Shown piece by piece: positions 44,663 to 53,780 of a DNA stretch of 64,000 nt (its first letter is position 1; each line of letters begins with the position of its first letter). Under the pieces are notes generated by a model that saw nothing but the letters and a program-made list of their open reading frames with translations, was not told the origin of the DNA and did not search any database. The translations under genes were made by a program, and so were the position numbers. The stretch comes from Bifidobacterium catenulatum PV20-2 (GTDB taxonomy: Bacteria > Actinomycetota > Actinomycetes > Actinomycetales > Bifidobacteriaceae), in assembly GCF_000800455.1 (NCBI RefSeq), contig NZ_CP007456.1, forward strand, positions 806,001 through 870,000, read 5' to 3'.

Positions 44663-47224
44663 ATGAATAAGCAGCAGCTCGCTTCGAAGATTTGGGAATC
44701 CGCCAATAAGATGCGTTCCAAGATCGAAGCGAACGAATACAAGGATTACATTCTTGGCTTCATCTTCTACAAATTCCTTTCGGAAACCGAACTGATGCGC
44801 TTGAGAGCCAGCGACTTCACTGAGAACGACCTTCCGCAGCTCACGGAGGACAATCCGGACATTGTGGAATTCGTGCAGGGTGAGTGCGGCTACTTCATCG
44901 CCTATGACAACCTGTTTTCCACATGGATTAAACAAGGTAACGATTTCGAGATTTCCAACGTACGTGATGCGCTTTCGGCGTTCTCCCGCAACATCAATCC
45001 GGCACACAAGAAAGTATTCGACGGTATTTTCGACACTCTACAGACCGGACTTTCCAAGCTCGGTACCGATGCAAGAAGCCAGTCCAAGGCCGCGCGAGAT
45101 TTGATTTACCTCATTAAAGACATTCCGATGGATGGTCGTCAGGATTATGACGTTCTCGGCTTCATCTACGAATATCTCATCAGCAATTTCGCCGCCAATG
45201 CGGGGAAGAAGGCCGGCGAATTCTACACACCTTCTGAGGTTTCCCAGCTGATGAGCGAAATCGTCGCCTGGTATTTGCAGGGGCGCGAGCAGATCAAAAT
45301 CTACGATCCGACATCCGGCTCCGGTTCCTTGCTGATTCATATCGGCCAGGCTGTGGCTCGGCGCAACGGCAATCCGGATTCCATCATGTATTACGCGCAG
45401 GAGCTTAAGGAGAACACCTATAACCTCACGCGTATGAATCTGGTGATGCGTGGCATTCTTCCCGACAACATCGTTGCCCGCAACGGCGACACCTTGGAGG
45501 ACGATTGGCCATGGTTCGACACGTTGGAGAACAAGGAGGAAACGTACAATCCGCTGTTCGTGGATGCGGTGGTCTCCAATCCACCCTATTCGCAGAATTG
45601 GGATTCCGCTGACAAGGAGATCGATCCGCGTTTCAGCTATGGCATAGCCCCGAAGTCCAAGGCGGATTATGCTTTCCTGCTCCACGACTTGTACCATCTG
45701 CGTGCCGATGGCATTATGACCATCGTTCTGCCGCATGGGGTGCTGTTCCGTGGCGGCGAGGAAGGTCAGATTCGTAAGAATCTAATCGAGAACCGTCATA
45801 TTCAGGCGATTATTGGTCTACCTGCGAATATTTTCTTTGGTACGGGTATCCCCACCATCGTGATGGTGTTGCGCAAAAAACGCGATGATGACAGGGTGCT
45901 CATCGTTGATGCGTCGAAGCATTTCATCAAGGACGGCAAGAACAACAAGCTACAGGCTTCCGATATCAAACGCATTGTCGATGTGGTGTCGAACAATCGC
46001 ACGGTACCCAAGTTCAGCCGTCTGGTGTCCATCGATGAGATTCGCGCCAATGATTACAACCTCAACATTCCGCGTTATGTCGATTCATCCGAGGATGCGG
46101 AAACGTGGGATGTGTACGCTTCGATGTTTGGTGGCGTTCCGAAGAACGAGGTTGAGCAGTTCAAGGAATATTGGAACTCTTGGCCGAGTTTGAAGGCTGA
46201 ACTGTTCCGCGATGATGGCGCTTGCTATGCCTGCGATCATGATGACATCGCCGCCGTGGTTCGCAACAATGCCGATGTGAAGACGTTCGTCGCCGCATAT
46301 GAGCATGCTATTTCCGACCTGCCCTCCGACCTGCGCTTCCGTTTGGTCGAGCATCCCGAACAAGTGGATGCGCTCGCCCAGGAAGCGGCCATTGGTAGGG
46401 AATTGGATGCGATGATTGCCAATACCGCGCTGGTTGACCCGTATGATGCTTATCAGAAGCTTGATGACGCATGGAACGGCATCTCCATTGATCTGGAAGT
46501 GTTAGGTTCCGAAGGTTTCGATGCGGTAAGAGCAGTGGATCCGAATATGGTCGTCAAGAAGAAGGCCGGCAAGGATGTGGAAGTGCAAGATGGCTGGATT
46601 GGCCGCGTTCTGCCGTTCGACCTGGTTCAGCGCGAGCTGCTGCACGATGATTTGGCTGCAATCGAGACGGACGAACGCCGTGTGCAGGACATTGATTCCG
46701 AGATTGAAACCATATTGGAAGGTTTCGATGAGGATAACAAGCAGAACAGTGATGCGATCAACCAGGACGGTGAGGCCTTCGTTGCCGCCGAGCTGAAGAA
46801 AGCGGTCAAGGCGATCGGCAAGAATCCGGCTTCCGATTTCGAGCGTGGCTTGGTGCAGGCCCAGAAGCTGTTTGATGAGGAGAAGAAGCTGAAGTCCAAC
46901 ATCAAGACCAAGCGAAACGCGTTGGAGGATAAGACATGCGACGCGATTAAGACGTTGAGTGATGACGAAGCCAGAAGGTTGCTGGAAGCCAAGTGGATTA
47001 CGCCATTGCAGAAGCAGTTGGAAAAACTGCCGAATGACGTGATCGACGAGCTCATTGGCAAAGTGAACGAGTTGAAGAACAAGTACGCCATCACATATGC
47101 CGATGTATGCGGCCAAATCGATGAAGCGGAGAAGGAATTGGCCGGAATGCTTGGCGATTTGACCGGCAATGCTCGCGATCTGGCGGGCTTGGAAGAGCTC
47201 AAAGCACTGCTCGGGGGTGAATGA
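44663..47224 (+). CDS. hsdM: Type I restriction-modification DNA methyltransferase HsdM
   Basis: 853 residues, longer than the usual 500-550. N-terminal helical domain (ASKIWESANKMRSKIEANEY), then the N6-adenine methylase: FYTPSEVSQLMSEI, SAM-binding DPTSGSGSLLIHIG (about 220), catalytic NPPY in VVSNPPYSQNW (about 307). Residues from about 530 form a long charged helical C-terminal region, likely for contact with HsdS/HsdR. Ribosome site GAGGAGGG. Only about 75 bp separate it from the silent cassette, so its promoter must lie there or inside the cassette. hsdS follows by 1 nt. Confidence 0.95.
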   Translation: MNKQQLASKIWESANKMRSKIEANEYKDYILGFIFYKFLSETELMRLRASDFTENDLPQLTEDNPDIVEFVQGECGYFIAYDNLFSTWIKQGNDFEISNVRDALSAFSRNINPAHKKVFDGIFDTLQTGLSKLGTDARSQSKAARDLIYLIKDIPMDGRQDYDVLGFIYEYLISNFAANAGKKAGEFYTPSEVSQLMSEIVAWYLQGREQIKIYDPTSGSGSLLIHIGQAVARRNGNPDSIMYYAQELKENTYNLTRMNLVMRGILPDNIVARNGDTLEDDWPWFDTLENKEETYNPLFVDAVVSNPPYSQNWDSADKEIDPRFSYGIAPKSKADYAFLLHDLYHLRADGIMTIVLPHGVLFRGGEEGQIRKNLIENRHIQAIIGLPANIFFGTGIPTIVMVLRKKRDDDRVLIVDASKHFIKDGKNNKLQASDIKRIVDVVSNNRTVPKFSRLVSIDEIRANDYNLNIPRYVDSSEDAETWDVYASMFGGVPKNEVEQFKEYWNSWPSLKAELFRDDGACYACDHDDIAAVVRNNADVKTFVAAYEHAISDLPSDLRFRLVEHPEQVDALAQEAAIGRELDAMIANTALVDPYDAYQKLDDAWNGISIDLEVLGSEGFDAVRAVDPNMVVKKKAGKDVEVQDGWIGRVLPFDLVQRELLHDDLAAIETDERRVQDIDSEIETILEGFDEDNKQNSDAINQDGEAFVAAELKKAVKAIGKNPASDFERGLVQAQKLFDEEKKLKSNIKTKRNALEDKTCDAIKTLSDDEARRLLEAKWITPLQKQLEKLPNDVIDELIGKVNELKNKYAITYADVCGQIDEAEKELAGMLGDLTGNARDLAGLEELKALLGGE

Positions 47225-47225
47225 T

Positions 47226-48431
47226 ATGGTCGAGCAGCATGCAAAGGCGCTGGTTCCGGAGATTCGTTTCGCTGGTTTCACTGACCCTTGGGAACAGCGT
47301 AAGCTAGGTGAAGTTGCCAATGTTTGCAGTGGCAGAGACTATAAGCATCTGACGGAAGGACCAATCCCGGTATACGGAACAGGTGGTTACATGACATCTG
47401 TTTCTAAGGCTCTTTCGTATGATGAAGATGCAATTGGCATAGGGCGAAAAGGAACTATCGACAAACCGTATAGACTGCAGGCACCTTTCTGGACGGTAGA
47501 TACGTTATTTTATGCCATTCCTGAGGCTTCCTCAGATATTAATTTCCTTTTGTGTTCTTTTCTGAACGTTGATTGGAAAAGCAAGGATGAGTCGACGGGG
47601 CTTCCAAGTCTTTCAAAGCGGGCAATAAATGAAACCGAAGTCCTAGTTCCAGACAATGGCGAGCAGCGTCGAATCGGCGCATTCTTCGACCGTCTGGACT
47701 CGCTCATCACCCTTCATCAGCGTAAGTATGACAAGCTCTGCGTGCTGAAAAAATCCATGCTCGACAAGATGTTTCCTAAAGGGGGTTCCCTGTATCCGGA
47801 GATTCGTTTCGCTGGTTTCGCTGACCCTTGGGAACAGCGTAAGCTGGGCGAAGAGCTTGGATTTCTCCGAAGCAATACTTTGTCCCGAGCTGAATTGAGT
47901 GACAGTGAGGGCGCAGCGTTTGATATTCATTATGGTGATGTCTTAATAAAATACGGTTCTGTCCTCGATCTCAAAAAGGCAAAAGTTCCAAGAATTGCAG
48001 ACGATGCCGTTGCAGATAGACAGACCTGCGATTGCTTACAGGACGGTGATGTTATTATCGCCGATACAGCCGAAGACTCAGCCGTCGGAAAATGCACAGA
48101 ACTATGTAATTCTGCGGGAAAGAAGGTATTTTCCGGATTACATACGATGCCTTTGCGTCCAATCAGAGAGTACGCTAGTGGATATCTTGGGTACTATTTG
48201 AACAGTCCCGCATTTCATGATCAGTTGCTTCCGCTAATGCAGGGAATCAAAGTGATTTCTGTTTCGCGTTCGGCCATGGAGGATATGATGATGGCCGTTC
48301 CTTCCATTGCCGAACAAGCCTCAATCGGCGCATTCTTCGACCGTCTGGACTCGCTCATCACCCTTCATCAGCGTAAGCTCGAATTACTGCGGAATATCAA
48401 GAAATCCATGCTTGACAAGATGTTTGTATAG
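47226..48431 (+). CDS. hsdS: Type I specificity subunit HsdS (expressed copy)
   Basis: 401 residues with two TRDs. The order is N-conserved PEIRFAGFTDPWEQRKLGE, TRD1 (about 35-150), spacer GAFFDRLDSLITLHQRK plus KKSMLDKMFP, then a second PEIRFAGFADPWEQRKLGE, TRD2 (about 215-355), and a final spacer ending KKSMLDKMFV. The near-identical DNA of the two halves (19-bp and 45-bp repeats) allows exchange with the silent cassettes. HsdS sets the bipartite DNA target of the M2S and R2M2S complexes. Confidence 0.95.
   Translation: MVEQHAKALVPEIRFAGFTDPWEQRKLGEVANVCSGRDYKHLTEGPIPVYGTGGYMTSVSKALSYDEDAIGIGRKGTIDKPYRLQAPFWTVDTLFYAIPEASSDINFLLCSFLNVDWKSKDESTGLPSLSKRAINETEVLVPDNGEQRRIGAFFDRLDSLITLHQRKYDKLCVLKKSMLDKMFPKGGSLYPEIRFAGFADPWEQRKLGEELGFLRSNTLSRAELSDSEGAAFDIHYGDVLIKYGSVLDLKKAKVPRIADDAVADRQTCDCLQDGDVIIADTAEDSAVGKCTELCNSAGKKVFSGLHTMPLRPIREYASGYLGYYLNSPAFHDQLLPLMQGIKVISVSRSAMEDMMMAVPSIAEQASIGAFFDRLDSLITLHQRKLELLRNIKKSMLDKMFV
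47682..47726 (+). repeat. 45-bp shufflon repeat, copy 2
   Basis: Central spacer of hsdS; inverted relative to copy 1, direct relative to copies 3 and 4. Confidence 0.95.
48333..48377 (+). repeat. 45-bp shufflon repeat, copy 3
   Basis: C-terminal spacer of hsdS. Together with copy 4 it directly flanks the DUF3990-NADAR module, 2108 bp apart. Confidence 0.95.
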
Positions 48432-48439
48432 GGGTGTTC

Positions 48440-49087
48440 ATGGCAACAATCACGTTATTTCACGGTTCCCCATACGAATCCGTGACCCCCGAATACGGTT
48501 TGGGCAATGACAAGCATGACTACGGTCGTGGTTTCTATCTGACTAAAAGTGTCGAGCTCGCCAAGGAATGGGCCGTGTGCAGGCCGGATGAGTCCAATGG
48601 CTGGGTCCACCAGTACGAACTGAACACGAATGGGCTGAGCATCCTGGATTTTCAGGAGCATAGCGTGCTTGCCTGGCTAGCCGAGCTGATGAAACATCGT
48701 GATGCCGCCGATTCCAAGCGTTATCGCGTGCTTGCCGCAAAATTCATCGCCCAATACGGCATCGATACCAGCGGCTATGACATCATCAAAGGCTGGCGTG
48801 CGAACGCCTCGTACTTCTACATCGCTAAAGAATTCGTCCGAGACAATGTGGACGTCGATATCTTGGAGGAACTGCTGTCGCTTGGAGGTCTGGGAATTCA
48901 GTATTGTGTCAAGACCGAAAAGGCATACGGTCAATTGCGAGAAGTCAAAGATGGCTTGCTTTCCGTCAGCTATAGCGAATTCAACGACAAATACAATCAG
49001 AGGGATGTTGAGGCGCGGCAGAACATGCGTGACCTTATCGATTCCGATGTCAATACGGTGACCAACGTGTTCAGCACGTTGCTCTAG
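48440..49087 (+). CDS. DUF3990 protein, ADP-ribosyltransferase-like fold (candidate toxin)
   Basis: 215 residues from the ATG behind AGGGG, 8 nt after hsdS. The N-terminus ITLFHGSPYESV, then DYGRGFYLTKSVELAKEWA, is the DUF3990 signature. These match the H and Y positions of H-Y-[EQ] ADP-ribosyltransferases (His about residue 8, Tyr about 35). A C-terminal acidic residue completing the triad cannot be assigned by eye. The next genes encode a partner and a NADAR protein, which reverses ADP-ribosylation in known systems. Role as an NAD-using toxin or defence effector is inferred. Confidence 0.8.
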   Translation: MATITLFHGSPYESVTPEYGLGNDKHDYGRGFYLTKSVELAKEWAVCRPDESNGWVHQYELNTNGLSILDFQEHSVLAWLAELMKHRDAADSKRYRVLAAKFIAQYGIDTSGYDIIKGWRANASYFYIAKEFVRDNVDVDILEELLSLGGLGIQYCVKTEKAYGQLREVKDGLLSVSYSEFNDKYNQRDVEARQNMRDLIDSDVNTVTNVFSTLL

Positions 49088-49099
49088 GGAGTGAAAACC

Positions 49100-49516
49100 A
49101 TGCGGGCATATTCGGAAGTCTATCGGGATGATGTGGTGGAAAGTCAAGGCAAGCTTTTCGACTACGTGGCGCAGTCGTTCCCTAACAAGAACACGGAGGA
49201 TTTCATCGCCACGTATATGACGAGCAAAACACGAAAAAGCATTGATGAAGCCAAAGCCTACGTCAATACGATGGATGCGGAAGAACTGTGGAAGTATTTC
49301 ACCGAGACCGAGCATTACCAATTGAAGGACGGCAAGGCGCTTAAAGGGTTCATGCCCGATTGGATCGGTGAGTTCTATGCCTACTACCAATGGTTCTACG
49401 GTATTCCCAGTTATGAAGTGATCACTAGGGTGCCGTTGGACTTCCTGAAGAAAGCCTATTTCGGACTTCATGATCTCGATCTGGAACTTGCGGTGCGGAA
49501 AGTCGGCGAAGAATGA
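49100..49516 (+). CDS. Middle protein of the DUF3990-NADAR module, unknown
   Basis: 138 residues starting MRAYSEVYRDDVVESQGKLF; ATG behind AGGGAG (GTG at 49091 also possible). Rich in aromatic and acidic residues, soluble, predicted helical; KGFMPDWIGEFYAYYQWFYG is its most distinctive stretch. The C-terminus somewhat recalls small DUF3791-like partners often found near DUF3990, but I cannot assign it. Its stop overlaps the NADAR start (ATGA), so the two are coupled. Confidence 0.7.
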   Translation: MRAYSEVYRDDVVESQGKLFDYVAQSFPNKNTEDFIATYMTSKTRKSIDEAKAYVNTMDAEELWKYFTETEHYQLKDGKALKGFMPDWIGEFYAYYQWFYGIPSYEVITRVPLDFLKKAYFGLHDLDLELAVRKVGEE

Positions 49517-50001
49517 CGGACATCATCTGCTTCCATAATCCCGATGAGGAGAACGGGTACCTGAGCAACTGGTATCCATCGCGCTTCGTTGTGGACGGTG
49601 TCGAGTTTTCCTCAATGGAACAGTACATGATGTATCGCAAAGCATGCTGTTTTAACGATGCTGAAACAGCCGCGCGAATCTTCGAAACCGATGACGTGGC
49701 CGAGATCAAACGCCTTGGTCGACTGGTGGCCGGTTATGACGATCACGTGTGGAACGGCGTTCGCCAAATCGAGGTCTATGAAGGATTACTTGCCAAATTC
49801 AGCCAGAACGCCGAACTCGGGGCACGGCTTGAGGTAACCGGCACCGCGCTGCTGGCGGAATGCGCCGTCAAAGACCGCATCTGGGGCATCGGCCTGTCGA
49901 TGCATGACCCAGCCAGGTTCAATCCGAGGCAATGGCGAGGTCGGAACCTGCTCGGATACGCTCTAATGCTCACAAGAAGGAAGCTCAGCCGTATAGATTG
50001 A
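49513..50001 (+). CDS. NADAR (YbiA-like) family protein
   Basis: 162 residues matching NADAR along its length: GYLSNWYPSRFVVDG, FSSMEQYMMYRKACCF, IKRLGRLVAGYDDHVW, LLAECAVKDRIWGIGLS and GRNLLGYALM. NADAR proteins cleave N-glycosidic bonds. Some remove ADP-ribose from guanine and act as antitoxins to DarT-type toxins; YbiA acts on riboflavin intermediates. Next to an ART-like gene the antitoxin role is favoured. A terminator overlaps its stop. Confidence 0.88.
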   Translation: MTDIICFHNPDEENGYLSNWYPSRFVVDGVEFSSMEQYMMYRKACCFNDAETAARIFETDDVAEIKRLGRLVAGYDDHVWNGVRQIEVYEGLLAKFSQNAELGARLEVTGTALLAECAVKDRIWGIGLSMHDPARFNPRQWRGRNLLGYALMLTRRKLSRID

Positions 50002-50019
50002 CGGTAATACGGCTGTTTT
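49987..50019 (+). terminator. Terminator at the end of the NADAR gene
   Basis: AGCCGTAT (49987-49994) pairs with ATACGGCT (50007-50014), followed by GTTTTT. Overlaps the stop codon, separating this transcript from hsdR. Confidence 0.75.
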
Positions 50020-50035
50020 TCGGGCTCTCATTGTC

Positions 50036-50584
50036 CCCGCTTGGGAACAGCGTAAGCTGGGTGAAGTTGCACCATTACAAAGAGGATTTGATTTACCCGT
50101 CAGTCAAATGATCTCAGGCCCCTATCCCGTAGTAATGTCAAACGGAGTAGGAGGATGGCACTCAAAATACGCGGTTAAAGGTCCCGGTGTTGTCACAGGT
50201 CGTTCCGGAACAATCGGAGGTCTTCAATATATTGAAGGAGATTTTTGGCCGCATAACACCAGTTTATGGGTCACTTCGTTTAATGGCAATGAACCAAAGT
50301 TCATCTATTGGCTCTATAGCTCACTGAATTTGGAACGTTTTGGCTCGGGTAGTGGCGTTCCTACACTTAATCGGAATGATGTGCATGATCAACTTATTGG
50401 TGTTCCGTGCAATATCGCCGAGCAGCGCCGAATTGGCGCGTTCTTCGACCGTCTGGACTCGCTCATCACCCTTCATCAGCGTAAGTATTGTGGTGTTGCT
50501 TCTTGGATGTTAGGGGCTGCGCTCGTAAGATTGGGCTCAGAAAGTGACGGTGCATTCGGGGAGATGAAACATGTTCTACGATAA
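50036..50584 (+). pseudogene. Silent hsdS cassette (direct), one TRD
   Basis: Opens after an in-frame TAG with VPAWEQRKLGEVAPLQRG, has one TRD (SGPYPVVMSNGVGGWH and following), then EQRRIGAFFDRLDSLITLHQRK and a short non-homologous tail to the TGA overlapping the hsdR start. No HsdS start codon or ribosome site. Same orientation as hsdS, so recombination with it would delete rather than invert. Confidence 0.85.
50441..50485 (+). repeat. 45-bp shufflon repeat, copy 4
   Basis: Ends the direct silent cassette about 85 bp before hsdR. Confidence 0.95.
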
Positions 50585-53500
50585 AGAATCGGATTTCGAA
50601 GACAATCTGGTCGCGGTGCTGAAGCGCCATGGATGGACCGATGGCGTGTTGGAATATCCAACTGAACAGGACCTTATCAGCAATTGGGCCAATATCCTGT
50701 TCGACAATAACAAAGGCATCGATCGATTGAATGGGCAGCGCCTTACCAAAGGTGAGATGGCGCAGATCCTCGAACAGATCGAAACATTACGCACACCATT
50801 GGCGCTGAATTCCTTCATTAATGGTAAAACCGTATCCATCAAACGTGATAATCCCAAGGATGAGGCTCATTACGGTAAGGAAATCAGCCTGAAGATCTAC
50901 GATCGGCAGGAAATCGCAGCGGGGCAAAGCCGCTACCAAATCGCAAGACAGCCTATTTATCCAGCTAAAAATAAGATGTTGAACGATCGCAGGGGAGACG
51001 TTTGCCTGCTTATCAACGGAATGCCGGTCATCCATATAGAACTGAAGAAAAGCGGCATTCCCGTAAGCCAGGCCACCAATCAAATCGCCAAATACGCGCA
51101 TGAAGGCGTGTTCACCGGGCTGTTCAGACTCGTGCAGGTCTTCGTGGCCATGAATCCGGATGATGCCGTGTATTTCGCCAATCCCGGTGAAGGCGATTTC
51201 AATAGCAACTACTTCTTCCACTGGGCTGACTTCAACAACGAGCCCATAGCGGCGAATAAACATGTCGGGCAGGACGAGTGGAAACGTTTCGCATCGGATC
51301 TGCTATCTATCCCTATGGCGCATCAGCTCATCGGGTTCTATACGGTCGCCGATTCCGCGGACGGATGTCTCAAAGTGCTACGCAGCTACCAATACCAGGC
51401 GGTAAACGCCATTTCCGACCGTGTGCGTACCTGCAAATGGGATGAGCCGGTGCCAAGCGGTACGCCGGGTCGTCCGGGCGGTTATGTGTGGCATACCACC
51501 GGCTCGGGCAAAACCATGACCAGTTTCAAGGCGGCGCAACTCATTGCCGGCTCAAAAGACGCCGATAAAGTGGTCTTTCTTATGGACCGTGTCGAATTGG
51601 GCACGCAGTCATTGCTGGAATACCGGTCGTTCGCGGATGATGCCGACGATGTGCAAGGCACGGAAAACACGGATGTGCTCAAATCAAAACTGGCAAGCAT
51701 CGACCCCAAAGACACACTCATCGTCACGTCCATTCAGAAAATGAGCAACATCAAGGCCGGCGAGGGGCATATCACCGAAGAGGAAGTGAAGAAGCTCGCC
51801 GGCAAACGCATCGTATTCATCATCGACGAATGCCATCGTTCCACATTCGGCGAGATGCTGCAGGATATTCGCCATTCCTTCCCGAATGCGCTGTATTTCG
51901 GTTTCACAGGCACTCCGATCCATGAGGAGAACCGCAAGAAGGGCTCAACCACATCAATGGTGTTCGGCGATTGCCTCCACCGATATAGCATCGCTGATGG
52001 TATCCGCGATGGCAATGTGCTCGGATTCGACCCGTACATGGTGTTGACCTACCGAGACAAGGATGTTCGCCAGGCTGTCGCGTTGCAGAAGGCAAAAGCG
52101 GCGACAGTTGAGGAAGCCCAGGCGGATCCGGCGAAAGCCGAAGTGTTTTACCATTACATGGATCCGAGGCAAATGCCGATGGGACCTATGGAAACGCAGG
52201 CCGGAGAACATATCAAAGGTATTGAGGACTATCTGGCCCCAGCGCAGTACGCGCAGGATACGCCTCATGAGGGCAAGGTCGTGGAGGACATTCTCGACCA
52301 ATTCCCATTGCTGAGCAGAGGCAACAAATTCCATGCGATGCTGGCCACGAGTTCCATTCCCGAGGCGATCAGCTATTACCATCTGTTCAAGAAGCGTGCT
52401 CCGCAGATGCATGTGACCGCGCTGTTTGATCCCAATGTCGATAACTCCAATGGTGCAATCCTCAAGGAGGATGCGCTTAAGGAAATCATCGGCGATTACA
52501 ACGAACTGTTTGGCAAGGATTTCATCATCCCCACATGGCCGAAGATGAAGAAGGACATCACCGCGCGGCTTTCCCACAAACGGCCGTACCTGACTGTCGA
52601 CCAGCATCGTGAGGAGCGGATCGATCTGCTGATCGTGGTCGACCAGATGCTGACGGGCTTCGATTCCAAGTGGGTCAACACGCTGTATCTCGACAAGATC
52701 ATCGACTACGAGAACATTATCCAGGCGTTTAGCCGTACAAACCGGTTGTTCGGACCGGACAAGCCTTTCGGAACGATTCGCTACTACCGCAAGCCACATA
52801 CCATGAAAGGGTATATCGAAGCGGCGGTGAAACTGTATTCCGGAGACAAACCGCTTGATTTGTTCGTGCAGAAACTGCCGGAAAACGTGCGTTTGATGGA
52901 TGCGCGTTTCGAAGAGATCGCTTCCGTGTTCCGTGCCGGGGGCGTAGAGGATTTCATGCGACTGCCGGAATCGGTGGAGGCGTGCCGTAAGCTCGCGAAA
53001 CTGTTCGTGGAACTCAATGATTTCTTGGAATCCGCCCAAGTGCAAGGATTCACTTGGGGGCAGCGGGAATACCTCATCACCCATGACGATGGATCCGTGG
53101 AAGTTGTGCGGCCGAAGCTTGATGAACGGACATATCTGATTCTTGTACAGCGATATAAGGAAATGTTCAGCAGCGGCGAAGGCTATGTCAGCAGTCCGGA
53201 AGTGCCGTATGAACTTGACGGCCATATCACTGAGATAGATACAGGATTGATTGATACGGATTACATGAACGCCAACTTCACCAAATGGCTCAAGGCGCTT
53301 GGCGGAGGAGATCCAGTCCTGTTGGCATCCGCCGAGGAGGAGCTACATAAGTCGTTCGCTTCGCTCAGTCAGGAGGAGCAACGGTACGCTGAACTGTTCA
53401 TGCATGATGTGGAGCGTGGCGAGATTGAGTTGGAGGAGGGCAAAACGCTGCGCGACTACATTACGTATTATGCTAACAACGCCAAGAACAGCCAAGTGGA

Positions 53501-53753
53501 GAAGATCACCAGGGCGTTTGACGTGGATGGAGCTTTGCTCAACGAGATGATGCGGCTTGATCTTACCGAAGCGACGTTGAATGAATTTGGTCGGTTCGAC
53601 CAGTTGAAAGCGTCCATCAACAAGCCTTTGGCAAAGGCGTTCTTCAGCAAGCCGGATAGCTCTGTCACCCAATTCACTGCGAATCTTCTCGCCACCAAGT
53701 TGCTGAAAAGCTTTATCCTTGAAGGAGGATTCGATCTGGACGATCGCAAATAG
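50571..53753 (+). CDS. hsdR: Type I restriction endonuclease/translocase HsdR
   Basis: 1060 residues. Nuclease domain with GDVCLLINGMPVIHIELKKSG (PD-ExK, about 143-163). SF2 helicase: Walker A HTTGSGKTMTSF (about 308), DECHRSTFGEM (about 418), FGFTGTPI, DQMLTGFDSKWVNTLYLDK and QAFSRTNR. C-terminal helical region for HsdM contact. Starts at ATG behind GGGGAG. It is separated from hsdM-hsdS by the module and silent cassette and probably has its own promoter. Confidence 0.96.
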   Translation: MFYDKESDFEDNLVAVLKRHGWTDGVLEYPTEQDLISNWANILFDNNKGIDRLNGQRLTKGEMAQILEQIETLRTPLALNSFINGKTVSIKRDNPKDEAHYGKEISLKIYDRQEIAAGQSRYQIARQPIYPAKNKMLNDRRGDVCLLINGMPVIHIELKKSGIPVSQATNQIAKYAHEGVFTGLFRLVQVFVAMNPDDAVYFANPGEGDFNSNYFFHWADFNNEPIAANKHVGQDEWKRFASDLLSIPMAHQLIGFYTVADSADGCLKVLRSYQYQAVNAISDRVRTCKWDEPVPSGTPGRPGGYVWHTTGSGKTMTSFKAAQLIAGSKDADKVVFLMDRVELGTQSLLEYRSFADDADDVQGTENTDVLKSKLASIDPKDTLIVTSIQKMSNIKAGEGHITEEEVKKLAGKRIVFIIDECHRSTFGEMLQDIRHSFPNALYFGFTGTPIHEENRKKGSTTSMVFGDCLHRYSIADGIRDGNVLGFDPYMVLTYRDKDVRQAVALQKAKAATVEEAQADPAKAEVFYHYMDPRQMPMGPMETQAGEHIKGIEDYLAPAQYAQDTPHEGKVVEDILDQFPLLSRGNKFHAMLATSSIPEAISYYHLFKKRAPQMHVTALFDPNVDNSNGAILKEDALKEIIGDYNELFGKDFIIPTWPKMKKDITARLSHKRPYLTVDQHREERIDLLIVVDQMLTGFDSKWVNTLYLDKIIDYENIIQAFSRTNRLFGPDKPFGTIRYYRKPHTMKGYIEAAVKLYSGDKPLDLFVQKLPENVRLMDARFEEIASVFRAGGVEDFMRLPESVEACRKLAKLFVELNDFLESAQVQGFTWGQREYLITHDDGSVEVVRPKLDERTYLILVQRYKEMFSSGEGYVSSPEVPYELDGHITEIDTGLIDTDYMNANFTKWLKALGGGDPVLLASAEEELHKSFASLSQEEQRYAELFMHDVERGEIELEEGKTLRDYITYYANNAKNSQVEKITRAFDVDGALLNEMMRLDLTEATLNEFGRFDQLKASINKPLAKAFFSKPDSSVTQFTANLLATKLLKSFILEGGFDLDDRK

Positions 53754-53780
53754 CGGACGGCAGTAAAACAGGGGAGAATC

